Part shown: one piece after another, positions 37,401-44,564 of the stretch
How positions within the stretch are numbered: position 1 is the first letter of the stretch
Layout: every line of letters starts with the position of its first letter
Assembly (NCBI GenBank): GCA_017745595.1
Contig: WMBV01000012.1
Span: forward strand, 83,088-147,087
Direction of reading: 5' to 3'
Source of the DNA: Bordetella petrii
GTDB taxonomy: Bacteria; Pseudomonadota; Gammaproteobacteria; Burkholderiales; Burkholderiaceae_B
DNA: 64,000 bases
Notes under the pieces: generated by a model
Databases searched by the model: none
What the model was told of the DNA's origin: nothing
What the model saw: only the letters and a program-made list of their open reading frames with translations
Position numbers and translations under genes: made by a program

Positions 37401-37643
37401 CTGCATGTACAGCATGTCTTCCACGCCGTTGATGGACTCTTCCAGCGGCGAGGCCACCGTGGCCGCGATCACCTTGGGATTGGCGCCGGGGTATTGGGCC
37501 CGCACCACCACCGAAGGGGGCACGACTTCCGGGTACTCGGATATCGGCAGCTGGAACATGGCCAACAGGCCCGCCAGCAGCACGATCACCGACAGCACGC
37601 CGGCAAAAATCGGCCGGTCGATGAAGAATTTCGAGATGTTCAT
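34458..37643 (-). CDS. RND multidrug efflux pump inner-membrane subunit, HAE1 family
   Basis: A 1061-residue AcrB/MexF-like proton-drug antiporter. It opens MNISKFFIDRPIFAGVLSVI and has the two-fold repeat of six membrane segments plus two large periplasmic loops. The proton-relay aspartates are in GIVVDDAIVVVENVERN (TM4, about residues 400-416), and the C-terminal half has LMVLVGLSAKNAILIVEFARE. The sequence is closer in style to MexF/OqxB than to AcrB. It lies between the adaptor and the outer-membrane subunit genes in one operon. Confidence 0.94.
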   Translation of the reverse strand: MNISKFFIDRPIFAGVLSVIVLLAGLLAMFQLPISEYPEVVPPSVVVRAQYPGANPKVIAATVASPLEESINGVEDMLYMQSQANSDGNLAVTVYFKLGVDPDKAQQLVQNRVSQALPRLPPDVQRLGVTTTKSSPTLTLVVHLISPDDRYDITYLRNYAVLNVKDRLARISGVGEVQIWGSGSYSMRVWLDPQKVAQRGLTASDVVNAIREQNVQVAAGVIGASPTQGDVPMQFSVNAQGRLQDETEFGNIILKSSPDGAVTRLSDVARIELGAQEYGLRSLLNNKPAIGMGIMQSPGANALDVSAQVRETMKELSADFPPSVEYRIEYDPTQFVRSSIKAVISTLLEAIALVVLVVIVFLQTWRASIIPLLAVPVSIVGTFSLLLLFGYSINALSLFGMVLAIGIVVDDAIVVVENVERNIAAGLTPREATYRAMREVSGPIIAIALTLCAVFVPLAFMTGLSGQFYKQFAMTIAISTVISAFNSLTLSPALSALLLKGHHEKPDWLTRGMNRVFGGFFNWFNGFFGRASESYAKGVTGVIRRKGGAMAVYAVLLAATVGISYLVPGGFVPAQDKQYLIGFAQLPNGASLDRTEDVIRRMSDIALKEPGVESAIAFPGLSINGFTNSSSAGIVFVTLKPFGERHDAALSGDAITGSLNAKFAGIKDAFIAVFPPPPVMGLGTMGGFKLQIEDRAALGYAELDKATQAFLAKARQTPELGPTFSNYQINVPQLDVDLDRVKAKQLGVPVTDVFDTLQIYLGSMYVNDFNRFGRVFQVRAQADAPFRAHPDDILQLKTRSESGQMVPLSALVDVKQTFGPEMVVRYNGYTAADINGGPAPGYSSDQAQDAAERIAAETLPRGVKFEWTDLTYQQILAGNAGIWVFPISVLLVFLVLAALYESLTLPLAVILIVPMSILAALTGVWLTGGDNNIFTQIGLMVLVGLSAKNAILIVEFARELEMQGSTPLAAAIEASRLRLRPILMTSIAFIMGVVPLVLSSGAGSEMRHAMGVAVFFGMLGVTLFGLFLTPVFYVLLRSLGARKLHSAASHQAPVPAPHTGH

Positions 37644-37684
37644 GTTGTTTCCGATACCTGCCCGCCCCAAAGGGGCAGGGTTGT

Positions 37685-38893
37685 TCAGTGGGGGCGGCCC
37701 GGCTCCAGGCTGGCCGCGGCGGTCTGCACGGCGGCGGGCTGCGTGTCCATCGACACCAGGTGGGGGGCTACCGTGTCGCCCGGCCGCACGCGTTGCAGGC
37801 CGTTGACGACAATGCGTTCGCCCGCCTTCAGCCCATCCGTGATGACGCGCAGGCGGCCCTGGCTGGCACCCAGCGATACCTGGCGGTACGCGGTCTTGTT
37901 GGCGTCGTCCACCACCAGCACGAAGCGCTTGTCCTGGTCGGTGCCGATGGCGCGTTCCTCGACCAGCACGGCCGCGCGCGGCTCGGTGCCGCCCAGGCGG
38001 ACGCGGGCATACATGCCCGGCACCAGCAGGCCGTCGGTGTTGTCGAACATGGCGCGCACGCGGATGGTGCCCGACGAGGTATCGATCCGGTTGTCCACCG
38101 AATGCACCACGCCTTCGCGCGTATAGCCCGGCTCATTGGCCAGGCCCAGCTGCACCGGCACCGAAACGCCCGCGACGCGCGCCGGGCTGACATACTTCAG
38201 GTACGCCTGCTCGTCCACATCGAAAGCCGCGTACATCTGCGATACCGATACCAGCGTGGTCAGGGGCACCGAGCCCGCGCCGGCGGCCACCACATTGCCC
38301 TCGGTGACCTCGGCGCGCGACACGCGCCCGGCCACCGGCGCCACGATCTGCGTATAGCCCAGGTTCAGCCGGGCCGCGTCCAGCGCGGCTTCGGCCCCCT
38401 GCAAGTTGGCCGCGGCCTCGCGCGCATCGTTGCGCTTGGACTCGAAGTCGCGCCGCGCGATGGCGTTTTCGGCCAGCAGCCGCTTGCCGCGCGCCAGTTC
38501 CGACGCCGTGAAGGCCACCCGCGCGCGGGCCGCCGCCAGCTGGGCCTCGGCGCGGTCCACCTCGGCCGCATAGGGGCGGGGGTCGATGGTGAACAGCGGG
38601 TCGCCCTTGTTGACCAGGCTGCCGTCCTGGAAATGCACGGCGGTCAGGGTGCCGGAAACCAGCGGGCGGATGTCGACGCGGTCGATTGCCTCGAGCCGGC
38701 CGGAATAATCCTGCCAGTCGACAATCGTCTTGCCCAGCGCGGGCGCCACGTCCACCGCCGGTGCGGCCGGCGCCGACTGCGCCTGGGCCACGCCCGCGCC
38801 GGCCGTGCCGTGCAGCAGGGTATAGCCCCCGCCCGCGGCGATCAGGGTCGCGAAAACCGCCAGCAATACAATGCGTTGGCGCGAAACAGTCAT
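37685..38893 (-). CDS. RND efflux periplasmic adaptor subunit
   Basis: A 402-residue membrane-fusion protein of the AcrA/MexE family. A single N-terminal hydrophobic segment (IVLLAVFATLIAAGGGYTLL) anchors it; no lipobox cysteine is seen. The lipoyl half motifs VDIRPLVSGTLTAVHFQDGSLVNKGDPLFTIDPRPY and LGYTQIVAPVAGRVSRAEVTEGNVV flank a helical hairpin. It is the first gene of the operon and faces a LysR gene across about 260 bases with a clear LysR-type palindrome. Confidence 0.92.
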   Translation of the reverse strand: MTVSRQRIVLLAVFATLIAAGGGYTLLHGTAGAGVAQAQSAPAAPAVDVAPALGKTIVDWQDYSGRLEAIDRVDIRPLVSGTLTAVHFQDGSLVNKGDPLFTIDPRPYAAEVDRAEAQLAAARARVAFTASELARGKRLLAENAIARRDFESKRNDAREAAANLQGAEAALDAARLNLGYTQIVAPVAGRVSRAEVTEGNVVAAGAGSVPLTTLVSVSQMYAAFDVDEQAYLKYVSPARVAGVSVPVQLGLANEPGYTREGVVHSVDNRIDTSSGTIRVRAMFDNTDGLLVPGMYARVRLGGTEPRAAVLVEERAIGTDQDKRFVLVVDDANKTAYRQVSLGASQGRLRVITDGLKAGERIVVNGLQRVRPGDTVAPHLVSMDTQPAAVQTAAASLEPGRPH

Positions 38894-39066
38894 GGTGTTT
38901 CCTTGAACAGAATATGGGGACGAATGGCCGGGGGCGACGGGGAAGAAGCCCTTCCGCGGGGGGCCGAAACCAGCGCGTGCGTTGGTCTGCGGCTATCGGC
39001 CAATTCAAGACGATTGCATTCTGAATGTTTTCCCCGGGGGGATAAACATTGCTACATCGTCAACAC

Positions 39067-39085
39067 TGTTCGATCTGTACGAACA
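39067..39085. promoter_or_regulatory. LysR-type box between efflux operon and lysR
   Basis: TGTTCGATCTGTACGAACA is a perfect inverted repeat (TGTTCG/CGAACA, 7-base spacer) containing the T-N11-A pattern. It lies 68 bases upstream of the lysR start and 174 bases upstream of the adaptor start, where an activator such as MexT would act. Confidence 0.6.
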
Positions 39086-39152
39086 ATAACGGCCTAAAGC
39101 GCGGTATGCTGAGCGCACTTCTTCTTATTCATTGCCTTTCCAGGACACGACC

Positions 39153-40166
39153 ATGGATCGCTTTCAAGCCATGCAGGTCTTCGTGCGCGTTGTCGACGCC
39201 AACAGCTTCACCCGCGCGGCTGACAGCCTGGCGCTGCCCCGCACCACCGTCACCACCGCCGTCCAGAGCCTCGAACGCCGCCTGGGCGTGCGCCTGCTCA
39301 ATCGCACCACGCGCCGCATCAGCCTTACCCCCGACGGCGCCGCTTATTACGAACACAGCACCCGCATCCTGTCCGAGGTCGAAGAAACCGAGGCCTGCTT
39401 CCAGGAAGCGGCGCTGCGGCCCAAGGGCAAGCTGCGCATCGACGTGCCCGCCAGCATCGGCCGCCTGATCCTGATCCCGTCGCTCTGCGAATTCCACAAG
39501 CGCTACCCCGACGTCGAACTGGTCATCGGCATGGGCGACCGCCGCGTCGACATGGTGCAAGAAGCCGTCGATTGCGTGATCCGCGGCGGCGAACTGGAAG
39601 ACTCCAGCCTGGTCGCGCGCCGCATCGGCACCTTCCAGAGCCTGACCTGCGCGGCGCCGTCGTATCTGGAACGGCAGGGCATGCCCCACACGCTGGACGA
39701 CCTGCAAAGCCACTACGCGGTGCATTATTTTTCCAGCCGCTCCGGCCGCAACTGCAACTGGGATTTCGTCATCGACGGCAAGACCCGCGAAATCGAAGTG
39801 CCGGGCTGCGTGTCGGTCAACGACTGGAGCGCGCACCTGGCCTGCGCCCTGCAAGGGTTCGGCCTGGTGCAGACGGCCCGCTTCATGGCGCTGCCGCACC
39901 TGCAGTCCGGCGAACTGATCGAAGTGCTGCCGCAATGGAAGCCGCGTTCGGTGCCGATTTCGCTGCTGTACCCGCAAAGCCGGCAGCTGTCGCCCAAGGT
40001 GCGGGTGTTTTCCGACTGGGTCGCCGAACTGTTCGCCCGCTGTCCGCTGCTGAGCGGCGGCGACGGCACCGAGCCCTGCCATGGCGTCGAAAAGGCCGAG
40101 CTCACCCCCGCCGCCGAGCGGGCCACCCGGCGCGGCGTGGCGGTCGAGGCCGAGTACGTCATGTAA
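39153..40166 (+). CDS. LysR family regulator of the efflux operon
   Basis: A 337-residue LysR protein of the DNA-binding type MDRFQAMQVFVRVVDANSFT, AADSLALPRTTVTTAVQSLE (residues 1-40). The effector domain from about residue 90 includes RIDVPASIGRLILIPSLCEF. The ATG at 39153 is chosen; a TTG at 39132 adds 7 residues. Divergent placement and the palindrome at 39067-39085 make it the likely local regulator of the RND genes. The tail after about residue 300 is unusually long and charged. Confidence 0.9.
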   Translation: MDRFQAMQVFVRVVDANSFTRAADSLALPRTTVTTAVQSLERRLGVRLLNRTTRRISLTPDGAAYYEHSTRILSEVEETEACFQEAALRPKGKLRIDVPASIGRLILIPSLCEFHKRYPDVELVIGMGDRRVDMVQEAVDCVIRGGELEDSSLVARRIGTFQSLTCAAPSYLERQGMPHTLDDLQSHYAVHYFSSRSGRNCNWDFVIDGKTREIEVPGCVSVNDWSAHLACALQGFGLVQTARFMALPHLQSGELIEVLPQWKPRSVPISLLYPQSRQLSPKVRVFSDWVAELFARCPLLSGGDGTEPCHGVEKAELTPAAERATRRGVAVEAEYVM

Positions 40167-40171
40167 GCCTT

Positions 40172-40196
40172 CCGGCGCGCCGGCGGGGCGCGCCGG
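40172..40196. terminator. Strong hairpin after the lysR gene
   Basis: CCGGCGCGCC (40172-40181) and GGCGCGCCGG (40187-40196) form a perfect 10-base stem just after the lysR stop codon. No T tract follows, so it may be an mRNA-stabilising structure or a weak terminator. Confidence 0.5.
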
Positions 40197-40259
40197 GCAG
40201 GGCAACCAGGGCCGTACTGTATATTTGGGCGTCGCGCACTCGCACCCTTGTCCCGCTCT

Positions 40260-41363
40260 ATGCAGCAGCCCGTCCTACCCGCGTACCTGATCGCCCGCTG
40301 GCTACTTCTGCTGGTGCTGCTGGCGGGCGCCTATTTTCTCAGCGGCTTCCTGGTGCCCGCCCTGGCGGCACTGATCATCGGCCTGGCCTCGTGGCCGCTG
40401 TACAAGCGCATCGTCGACAAATGCGGCGGGCGCACCGCGCTGGCCGCCACGCTGGCCCTGCTGGGCGTCATCCTGGTGCTGATCGTGCCGTTGACGCTGG
40501 CCCTGTCGTACGCCGTCCAGGAAGCCAGCAACTTCTTCGCCTGGGCCCTGGCCGCCAACCGCCACGGCGTGGCCGTGCCCGACTGGATATCCTCGCTGCC
40601 GGGCATCGGGCCGCGCCTGGCCGTGTATTGGCAGACCTACCTGGGCGAGCCGCATGCGCTGGGCGCCATGGTCGAGATGGTCAGCGGCGAACACCTGGGC
40701 AACATCTACCGCATGGTGCTGTCGGCCACCGGCAACGCCTTCCAGCTGCTGCTGAACGTGGTGTTCATGCTGATCACGCTGTTTTTTGTCTATAAAGACG
40801 GCGACCGCATGATCGCGCAGCTGGACGTGCTGGGCGAGCGCATCCTGCCCACGCGCTGGCAGCGCTTCTCGCGCGTGGTGCCGGCCACGGTCGGCTCCAC
40901 CGTCACCGGCATGGGCCTCATCGCCGTGGGCGAAGGGGTCGTGCTGGGCGTGGCGTACTGGCTGGCCGGCGTGCCCTCGCCGGTGCTGCTGGGCGTGGTC
41001 ACCGGCTTCATGGCCCTGGTGCCGGGCGGCGCGCCGCTGTCGTTCACCCTGGTGTCGCTCTACCTGATCGGCTCCGGGCACCTGGTGGCGGGCATCGCGC
41101 TGTTCGCCTGGGGCACCGTCGAGCTGTTCATCGTCGACAAGACCCTGCGGCCCCGCCTGGTGGGCGGCCCGGTCAAGCTGCCGTTCCTGCCCACCTTTTT
41201 CGGCCTGATCGGCGGCGTGAAAACCATGGGCATCGTGGGCCTGTTCGTGGGCCCCGTGCTGATGGCGCTGCTGGTGGCCGTGTGGCGCGAATGGGTACGC
41301 AACGTCGAGCGCGAACGCGATACGGCCCGCCTGAAAGCCGCCGCCGAGGCGCGCGGCGACTAG
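40260..41363 (+). CDS. AI-2E family transporter (permease PerM type)
   Basis: A 367-residue inner-membrane protein of the AI-2 exporter/UPF0118 family. Hydrophobic segments are grouped at residues 10-60 (LIARWLLLLVLLAGAYFLSG, LAALIIGLASW, LALLGVILVLIVPLTLAL) and 165-340. The signature GVVTGFMALVPGGAPLSFTLVSLYL falls near residue 245. The family exports or transports small molecules and ions; the substrate is unknown. The ATG at 40260 is chosen over a TTG at 40248. It stands alone between the lysR gene and the dioxygenase gene. Confidence 0.88.
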   Translation: MQQPVLPAYLIARWLLLLVLLAGAYFLSGFLVPALAALIIGLASWPLYKRIVDKCGGRTALAATLALLGVILVLIVPLTLALSYAVQEASNFFAWALAANRHGVAVPDWISSLPGIGPRLAVYWQTYLGEPHALGAMVEMVSGEHLGNIYRMVLSATGNAFQLLLNVVFMLITLFFVYKDGDRMIAQLDVLGERILPTRWQRFSRVVPATVGSTVTGMGLIAVGEGVVLGVAYWLAGVPSPVLLGVVTGFMALVPGGAPLSFTLVSLYLIGSGHLVAGIALFAWGTVELFIVDKTLRPRLVGGPVKLPFLPTFFGLIGGVKTMGIVGLFVGPVLMALLVAVWREWVRNVERERDTARLKAAAEARGD

Positions 41364-41420
41364 GGCGCGACGGCAGCGTGGCGTGAACGTGTACCGGCTT
41401 TCATCTGTTCGAGGTTGAAA

Positions 41421-42182
41421 ATGTCTGCTTCATCCGTGGCCGAGCAAGTGGCCACCCTGCGCCGCCAGGGCTTCGTGGTGGCCCGGCAGTTCGCGGCGCC
41501 CGACATCGTGGCCGCGCTGCGCGCCCAGGCCGAACGCCAGCTGGCCCAGGAAACCGGCCCCATCGAATACGAGGCCGACCTGCAATACCCCGGCGCGCCC
41601 CCGTCGCGCCAGGCCCAGGGCGGTTCCACCGTGCGCCGGCTGCTGGGCGCCTACGGGCGCGGCCCCTTGTTCCAGGCATGGGCCACCTCGCCCGCCATCG
41701 GCGCATGGCTGCGCGCCTACTTCGGCGAAACCCCGGTGCTGTCCACCGTGCACCACAACTGCGTCATGACCAAGCACCCCGCCTACGGCAGCCTGACCGG
41801 CTGGCATCAAGACATCCGCTACTGGTCATTCAGCGACACCGACTTGGTGTCCACCTGGCTGGCGCTCGGCCACGAAACCGCCGACAACGGCGGGCTGTAC
41901 TTCATTCCGGGCTCGCACACCGCAACGTTCGCGGCCGCGCAGTTCGACCCGCGGAAATTCTTCCGCGCCGACCCGCCCGAAAATCAGGCCTTGATCCAGC
42001 AAGCCGTCTGCCCCGAACTAGAGCCGGGCGACGTGGTGTTCTTCCATTGCCGCACCCTGCACGCCGCGCGGCAAAACGCCACCGACCAGGTGAAGTTCTC
42101 GCTGGTGCACACCTACCACCCCGAAAGCTGCCGGCCGGTAGCAGGCACCCGCTCGGCGTCGGGGGTGGAAGTGGCGTTGTAG
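41421..42182 (+). CDS. Phytanoyl-CoA dioxygenase family protein
   Basis: A 253-residue Fe(II)/2-oxoglutarate-dependent oxygenase of the PhyH family. The iron ligands are in GWHQDIRYWSF (HxD, about residues 133-143) and FFHCRTLHAARQN (distal His, about 212-224), followed by the 2-oxoglutarate-binding Arg region. The opening VATLRRQGFVVARQFAAPDIVAAL is typical. The start at 41421 follows GAGG at good spacing. It would hydroxylate a small acid or CoA ester. Downstream lie tandem repeats, so it probably forms its own transcript. Confidence 0.87.
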   Translation: MSASSVAEQVATLRRQGFVVARQFAAPDIVAALRAQAERQLAQETGPIEYEADLQYPGAPPSRQAQGGSTVRRLLGAYGRGPLFQAWATSPAIGAWLRAYFGETPVLSTVHHNCVMTKHPAYGSLTGWHQDIRYWSFSDTDLVSTWLALGHETADNGGLYFIPGSHTATFAAAQFDPRKFFRADPPENQALIQQAVCPELEPGDVVFFHCRTLHAARQNATDQVKFSLVHTYHPESCRPVAGTRSASGVEVAL

Positions 42183-42212
42183 GGGGGTGGGGGCGCAGCA
42201 GAAGGGAAGCCC

Positions 42213-42341
42213 GGTGTCTGACACCCGACAAAGGGACCGGAAGACGCCAGATCTCAAGCCAGGTGTCTGACTCCCGACAAAGGAAACGGAAGACGCCGGA
42301 TCTCAAGCCAGGTGTCTGACTCCCGCAGGGTGTCAGACACC
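42213..42341 (+). repeat. 49-bp tandem direct repeat ending in a palindromic repeat
   Basis: Two units (42213-42261 and 42262-42310) begin GGTGTCTGAC(A/T)CCCGACAAAG and continue with GGAAGACGCC(A/G)GATCTCAAGCC. They differ at only a few bases. A third begins the same way at 42311 but continues as the normal 31-bp palindrome to 42341. The unit therefore joins a palindrome arm to about 30 bases of unique sequence. Confidence 0.85.
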
Positions 42342-42375
42342 GACGAGCCAAGACATCGACGCAACAAAACAATCC

Positions 42376-42960
42376 ATGTCAAAAGCTCGGCCCGACTATG
42401 AACATCAATTGTGCGACCTGGTCGCGGCCTCGGCGCCGCTAATGGCCGCGCTACGGGCGGTTCGTTCGCTCGAGCTGTCATCGTGGTGCATCGGGGCGGG
42501 CGCTATCCGGTCACTGGTGTGGAATTCCTTGCACGGCTTCAGTGGGGCGTCATACGGGGATGACGTAGACGTCGCATACTTCGATCCACACGCCGCCTCG
42601 GGGCACGAGGCGCAACTGCAAGATCGGCTGCGATGCCTGTGTCCCACAATCGATTGGGAAGTGACCAATCAGGCAAAGGTTCACGAATGGCTCGTCGATG
42701 ATTCCGGCCATGCCGTGGCGCCGTTGACCTCACTGGAAGACGGGTTGGCTACCTGGCCAGAGTTCGCCACCTGCGTAGGCGTCCATTTGGACATCAACGA
42801 TTCGGTACATGTCATCGCGCCGTATGGCCTTGCCGACTTGTTCGAATTGCGCGTCAGGCACAACCCTCGTCGAGCCTCTTATTCAACGTTCCTAGCGCGC
42901 GTGCAGTCCAAGGGCTTCCGCTCGCGGTGGCCTAAGCTGGCTGTTCAGGCCGGTGTCTGA
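42376..42960 (+). CDS. Nucleotidyltransferase family protein (DUF925/COG3575)
   Basis: A 194-residue protein of the minimal nucleotidyltransferase fold. CIGAGAIRSLVWNSLHG (about residues 38-54) gives the GxG and helix, and YGDDVDVAYFDP (about 60-71) carries the paired aspartates. It likely transfers a nucleotide to an unknown target. The last two codons (Gly-Val) and the stop codon lie inside a palindromic repeat at 42952-42982, so the C-terminus has been set by repeat insertion. It is bracketed on both sides by the same repeat family. Composition is less GC-rich than its neighbours. Confidence 0.85.
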   Translation: MSKARPDYEHQLCDLVAASAPLMAALRAVRSLELSSWCIGAGAIRSLVWNSLHGFSGASYGDDVDVAYFDPHAASGHEAQLQDRLRCLCPTIDWEVTNQAKVHEWLVDDSGHAVAPLTSLEDGLATWPEFATCVGVHLDINDSVHVIAPYGLADLFELRVRHNPRRASYSTFLARVQSKGFRSRWPKLAVQAGV

Positions 42961-42982
42961 CACCCTGCGGGAGTCAGACACC
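42952..42982. repeat. Palindromic repeat overlapping the nucleotidyltransferase stop
   Basis: A full 31-bp copy with arms GGTGTCTGAC and GTCAGACACC. It is followed by CGACAAGGGAAACGGAAGACAC, which is the same tail as in the 49-bp units at 42213. It ends right at the convergent marR stop codon. Confidence 0.88.
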
Positions 42983-43004
42983 CGACAAGGGAAACGGAAG
43001 ACAC

Positions 43005-43475
43005 CTAGCGCTTGTCGGTCTCGGAATACGCCAGCAGGCTCAGGCTTTTGCGCAGAGCCTGCAGGCCGGCGGCGCCCAGCAGCTTCTCGTATTCCTGTTC
43101 GATCGACTTGATCGCGGCATGGATGCTCAGCAGATATTCCACCCCCCGCTCGGTGAAGCAGATGATCTGCGCGCGCCCGTCCGAATCGTCTTGCGAGCGG
43201 GTCACCAGGCCCGCCTCTTCCAGTTCCTTCAACGACTTGGCGACCGCCTGCTTCGAAATCCCCGAACGCCGCGCCAGCTCGCTGCTGCGTGTGCCTTCCA
43301 GGTCCAGGAACGGTAGAAGTGACCCCCCCGGGATCACCCCCCCGGTGTCTTGCGATTTCTCGCTCATCTTTTGCGCCAGGCGGCTGGAGAAATCGCGGCG
43401 AGCCAGCAGGAACAGGCGGCCGATGCCATAAGAGCGGGTCGAGCGCAGCTGGTCCAGTTTCCGGGCAGAGATCAT
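43005..43475 (-). CDS. MarR family transcriptional regulator
   Basis: A 156-residue winged-helix regulator. The recognition region is ELARRSGISKQAVAKSLKEL (about residues 69-88), followed by the wing TRSQDDSDGRAQIICFTERG (about 95-114) typical of MarR. N- and C-terminal helices would form the dimer interface. It diverges from a Bug gene that heads an acyl-CoA carboxylase operon, and a perfect 17-base palindrome lies 17 bases upstream of its start. It probably represses both directions until a ligand binds. Confidence 0.9.
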   Translation of the reverse strand: MISARKLDQLRSTRSYGIGRLFLLARRDFSSRLAQKMSEKSQDTGGVIPGGSLLPFLDLEGTRSSELARRSGISKQAVAKSLKELEEAGLVTRSQDDSDGRAQIICFTERGVEYLLSIHAAIKSIEQEYEKLLGAAGLQALRKSLSLLAYSETDKR

Positions 43476-43491
43476 GGAGTCGCGTCCAAAT

Positions 43492-43508
43492 AGTCAACCA
43501 TGTTGACT
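43492..43508. promoter_or_regulatory. MarR operator, perfect palindrome
   Basis: AGTCAACCATGTTGACT is a perfect 7-3-7 inverted repeat in the divergent region, set in AT-rich flanks (AAAT before, TTATTT after) that also partly pair. It sits 17 bases from the marR start and 81 bases from the Bug start. Confidence 0.7.
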
Positions 43509-43588
43509 TTATTTGCCAAAAGGGAGACCATTCTATCAAACGAGAAAACACGCTTTCGATAGCGACACAGAGGCCAAAGGAGACTCTC

Positions 43589-44551
43589 ATGACGATTTCG
43601 CGCGCAGTATTCGCGGCGCTGCTTTCCTGCGTTTCGGCGGTTTCATCGGCGGCGGATTATCCCGACAAGCCCATCCACCTGATCGTGGCGTATCCGGCCG
43701 GAGGCAGTACCGACATGATCGCGCGCCTCTATGCCGAAAAACTGGCGCAGGAACTGGACCAGTCGGTCGTCATCGAGAACAAGCCCGGGGCCGGCACCAA
43801 TATCGGATCGAATCTGGTGGCCAACGCCAAGCCCGACGGCTATACCGTACTGTTCGGCGGCGGAACGCCCAGCATCAATTCGGTATTCGGGCCGTTTCCG
43901 CCGTTCGATCCGGTCAATAGTTTCGAGCAGGTCAGCATGGTGACCCAGGTGCCCTTCATGGTGGGCGCCGGCAACGATGCGCCGTTCTCGACGCTGAAGG
44001 AAATGCTTGCGAAGGCCAACCAGTCGCCCGGCAAGTACACCATTTCCAGCGCGCAGCTGAACCTGTATGTCGAGCTGATGAAGTTCCGCGCCGGACTGCC
44101 CATCATGCACGTTCCCTACAAGGGTGGCGCGCAGGCCACTACCGACGCCATCGGCGGGCAGGTCGACACGGTGTTCTCGCTGGTGCCGGTGCTGCTTCCG
44201 CACATCCAGGCCGGGCGACTGAAGCCGGTGGCCGTGTCGGCGCAGCACCGTATTGCCGTGTTGCCCGAAGTTCCCACCTTCCAGGAAAACGGCGTGAATT
44301 ACGACATCGGCGTGTGGTTCGGCCTGCTGGCGCCCGCGGGAACGCCGCAGCCTATCGTCGAAAAGCTGGCGCAGGCCACGCAGCGGATCGTCAAGCAGAA
44401 ATCGTTCGCCGCGCGCCTGGAAGAAATCGGCGCAGAGGCGGTGTCCACGACGCCCGCCGAACTGCGGGCCCACATGCAAGCCGAGGTGCGCGATTGGAAG
44501 GCGCTGGCCGATTCCGTGCCAGAGCTGCGCAAGGCAGTGTCGCCACGCTGA
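43589..44551 (+). CDS. Tripartite tricarboxylate transporter (Bug/TctC) substrate-binding protein
   Basis: A 320-residue Bug receptor. The start at 43589 follows AAAGGAGA and gives the signal peptide MTISRAVFAALLSCVSAVSS with cleavage near AADYP. The mature chain reads DYPDKPIHLIVAYPAGGSTD, with IENKPGAGTNIGSNLVANAKPDG after it. It begins the operon of acyl-CoA carboxylase subunits and CoA-transferase under MarR control. Uptake of the carboxylase pathway substrate is the likely role. No membrane subunits are nearby. Confidence 0.93.
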   Translation: MTISRAVFAALLSCVSAVSSAADYPDKPIHLIVAYPAGGSTDMIARLYAEKLAQELDQSVVIENKPGAGTNIGSNLVANAKPDGYTVLFGGGTPSINSVFGPFPPFDPVNSFEQVSMVTQVPFMVGAGNDAPFSTLKEMLAKANQSPGKYTISSAQLNLYVELMKFRAGLPIMHVPYKGGAQATTDAIGGQVDTVFSLVPVLLPHIQAGRLKPVAVSAQHRIAVLPEVPTFQENGVNYDIGVWFGLLAPAGTPQPIVEKLAQATQRIVKQKSFAARLEEIGAEAVSTTPAELRAHMQAEVRDWKALADSVPELRKAVSPR

Positions 44552-44564
44552 GGCGAAACAGTTG

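Noticed and set aside
37660..37680. Hairpin between the adaptor and pump genes as a terminator
   Set aside because: Short stem and no T tract after it; at most a weak mRNA structure inside the efflux operon.
35277..38126. A 949-codon open frame on the + strand opposite the RND pump genes
   Set aside because: It is the antisense shadow of a GC-rich gene: the protein is rich in Arg, His and Gly without domain signals, while the - strand encodes a complete pump and adaptor.
42213..42341. Possible small CRISPR array
   Set aside because: The regularly spaced units are direct copies including the would-be spacers, and the repeat occurs elsewhere as a single palindrome; no cas genes are present.
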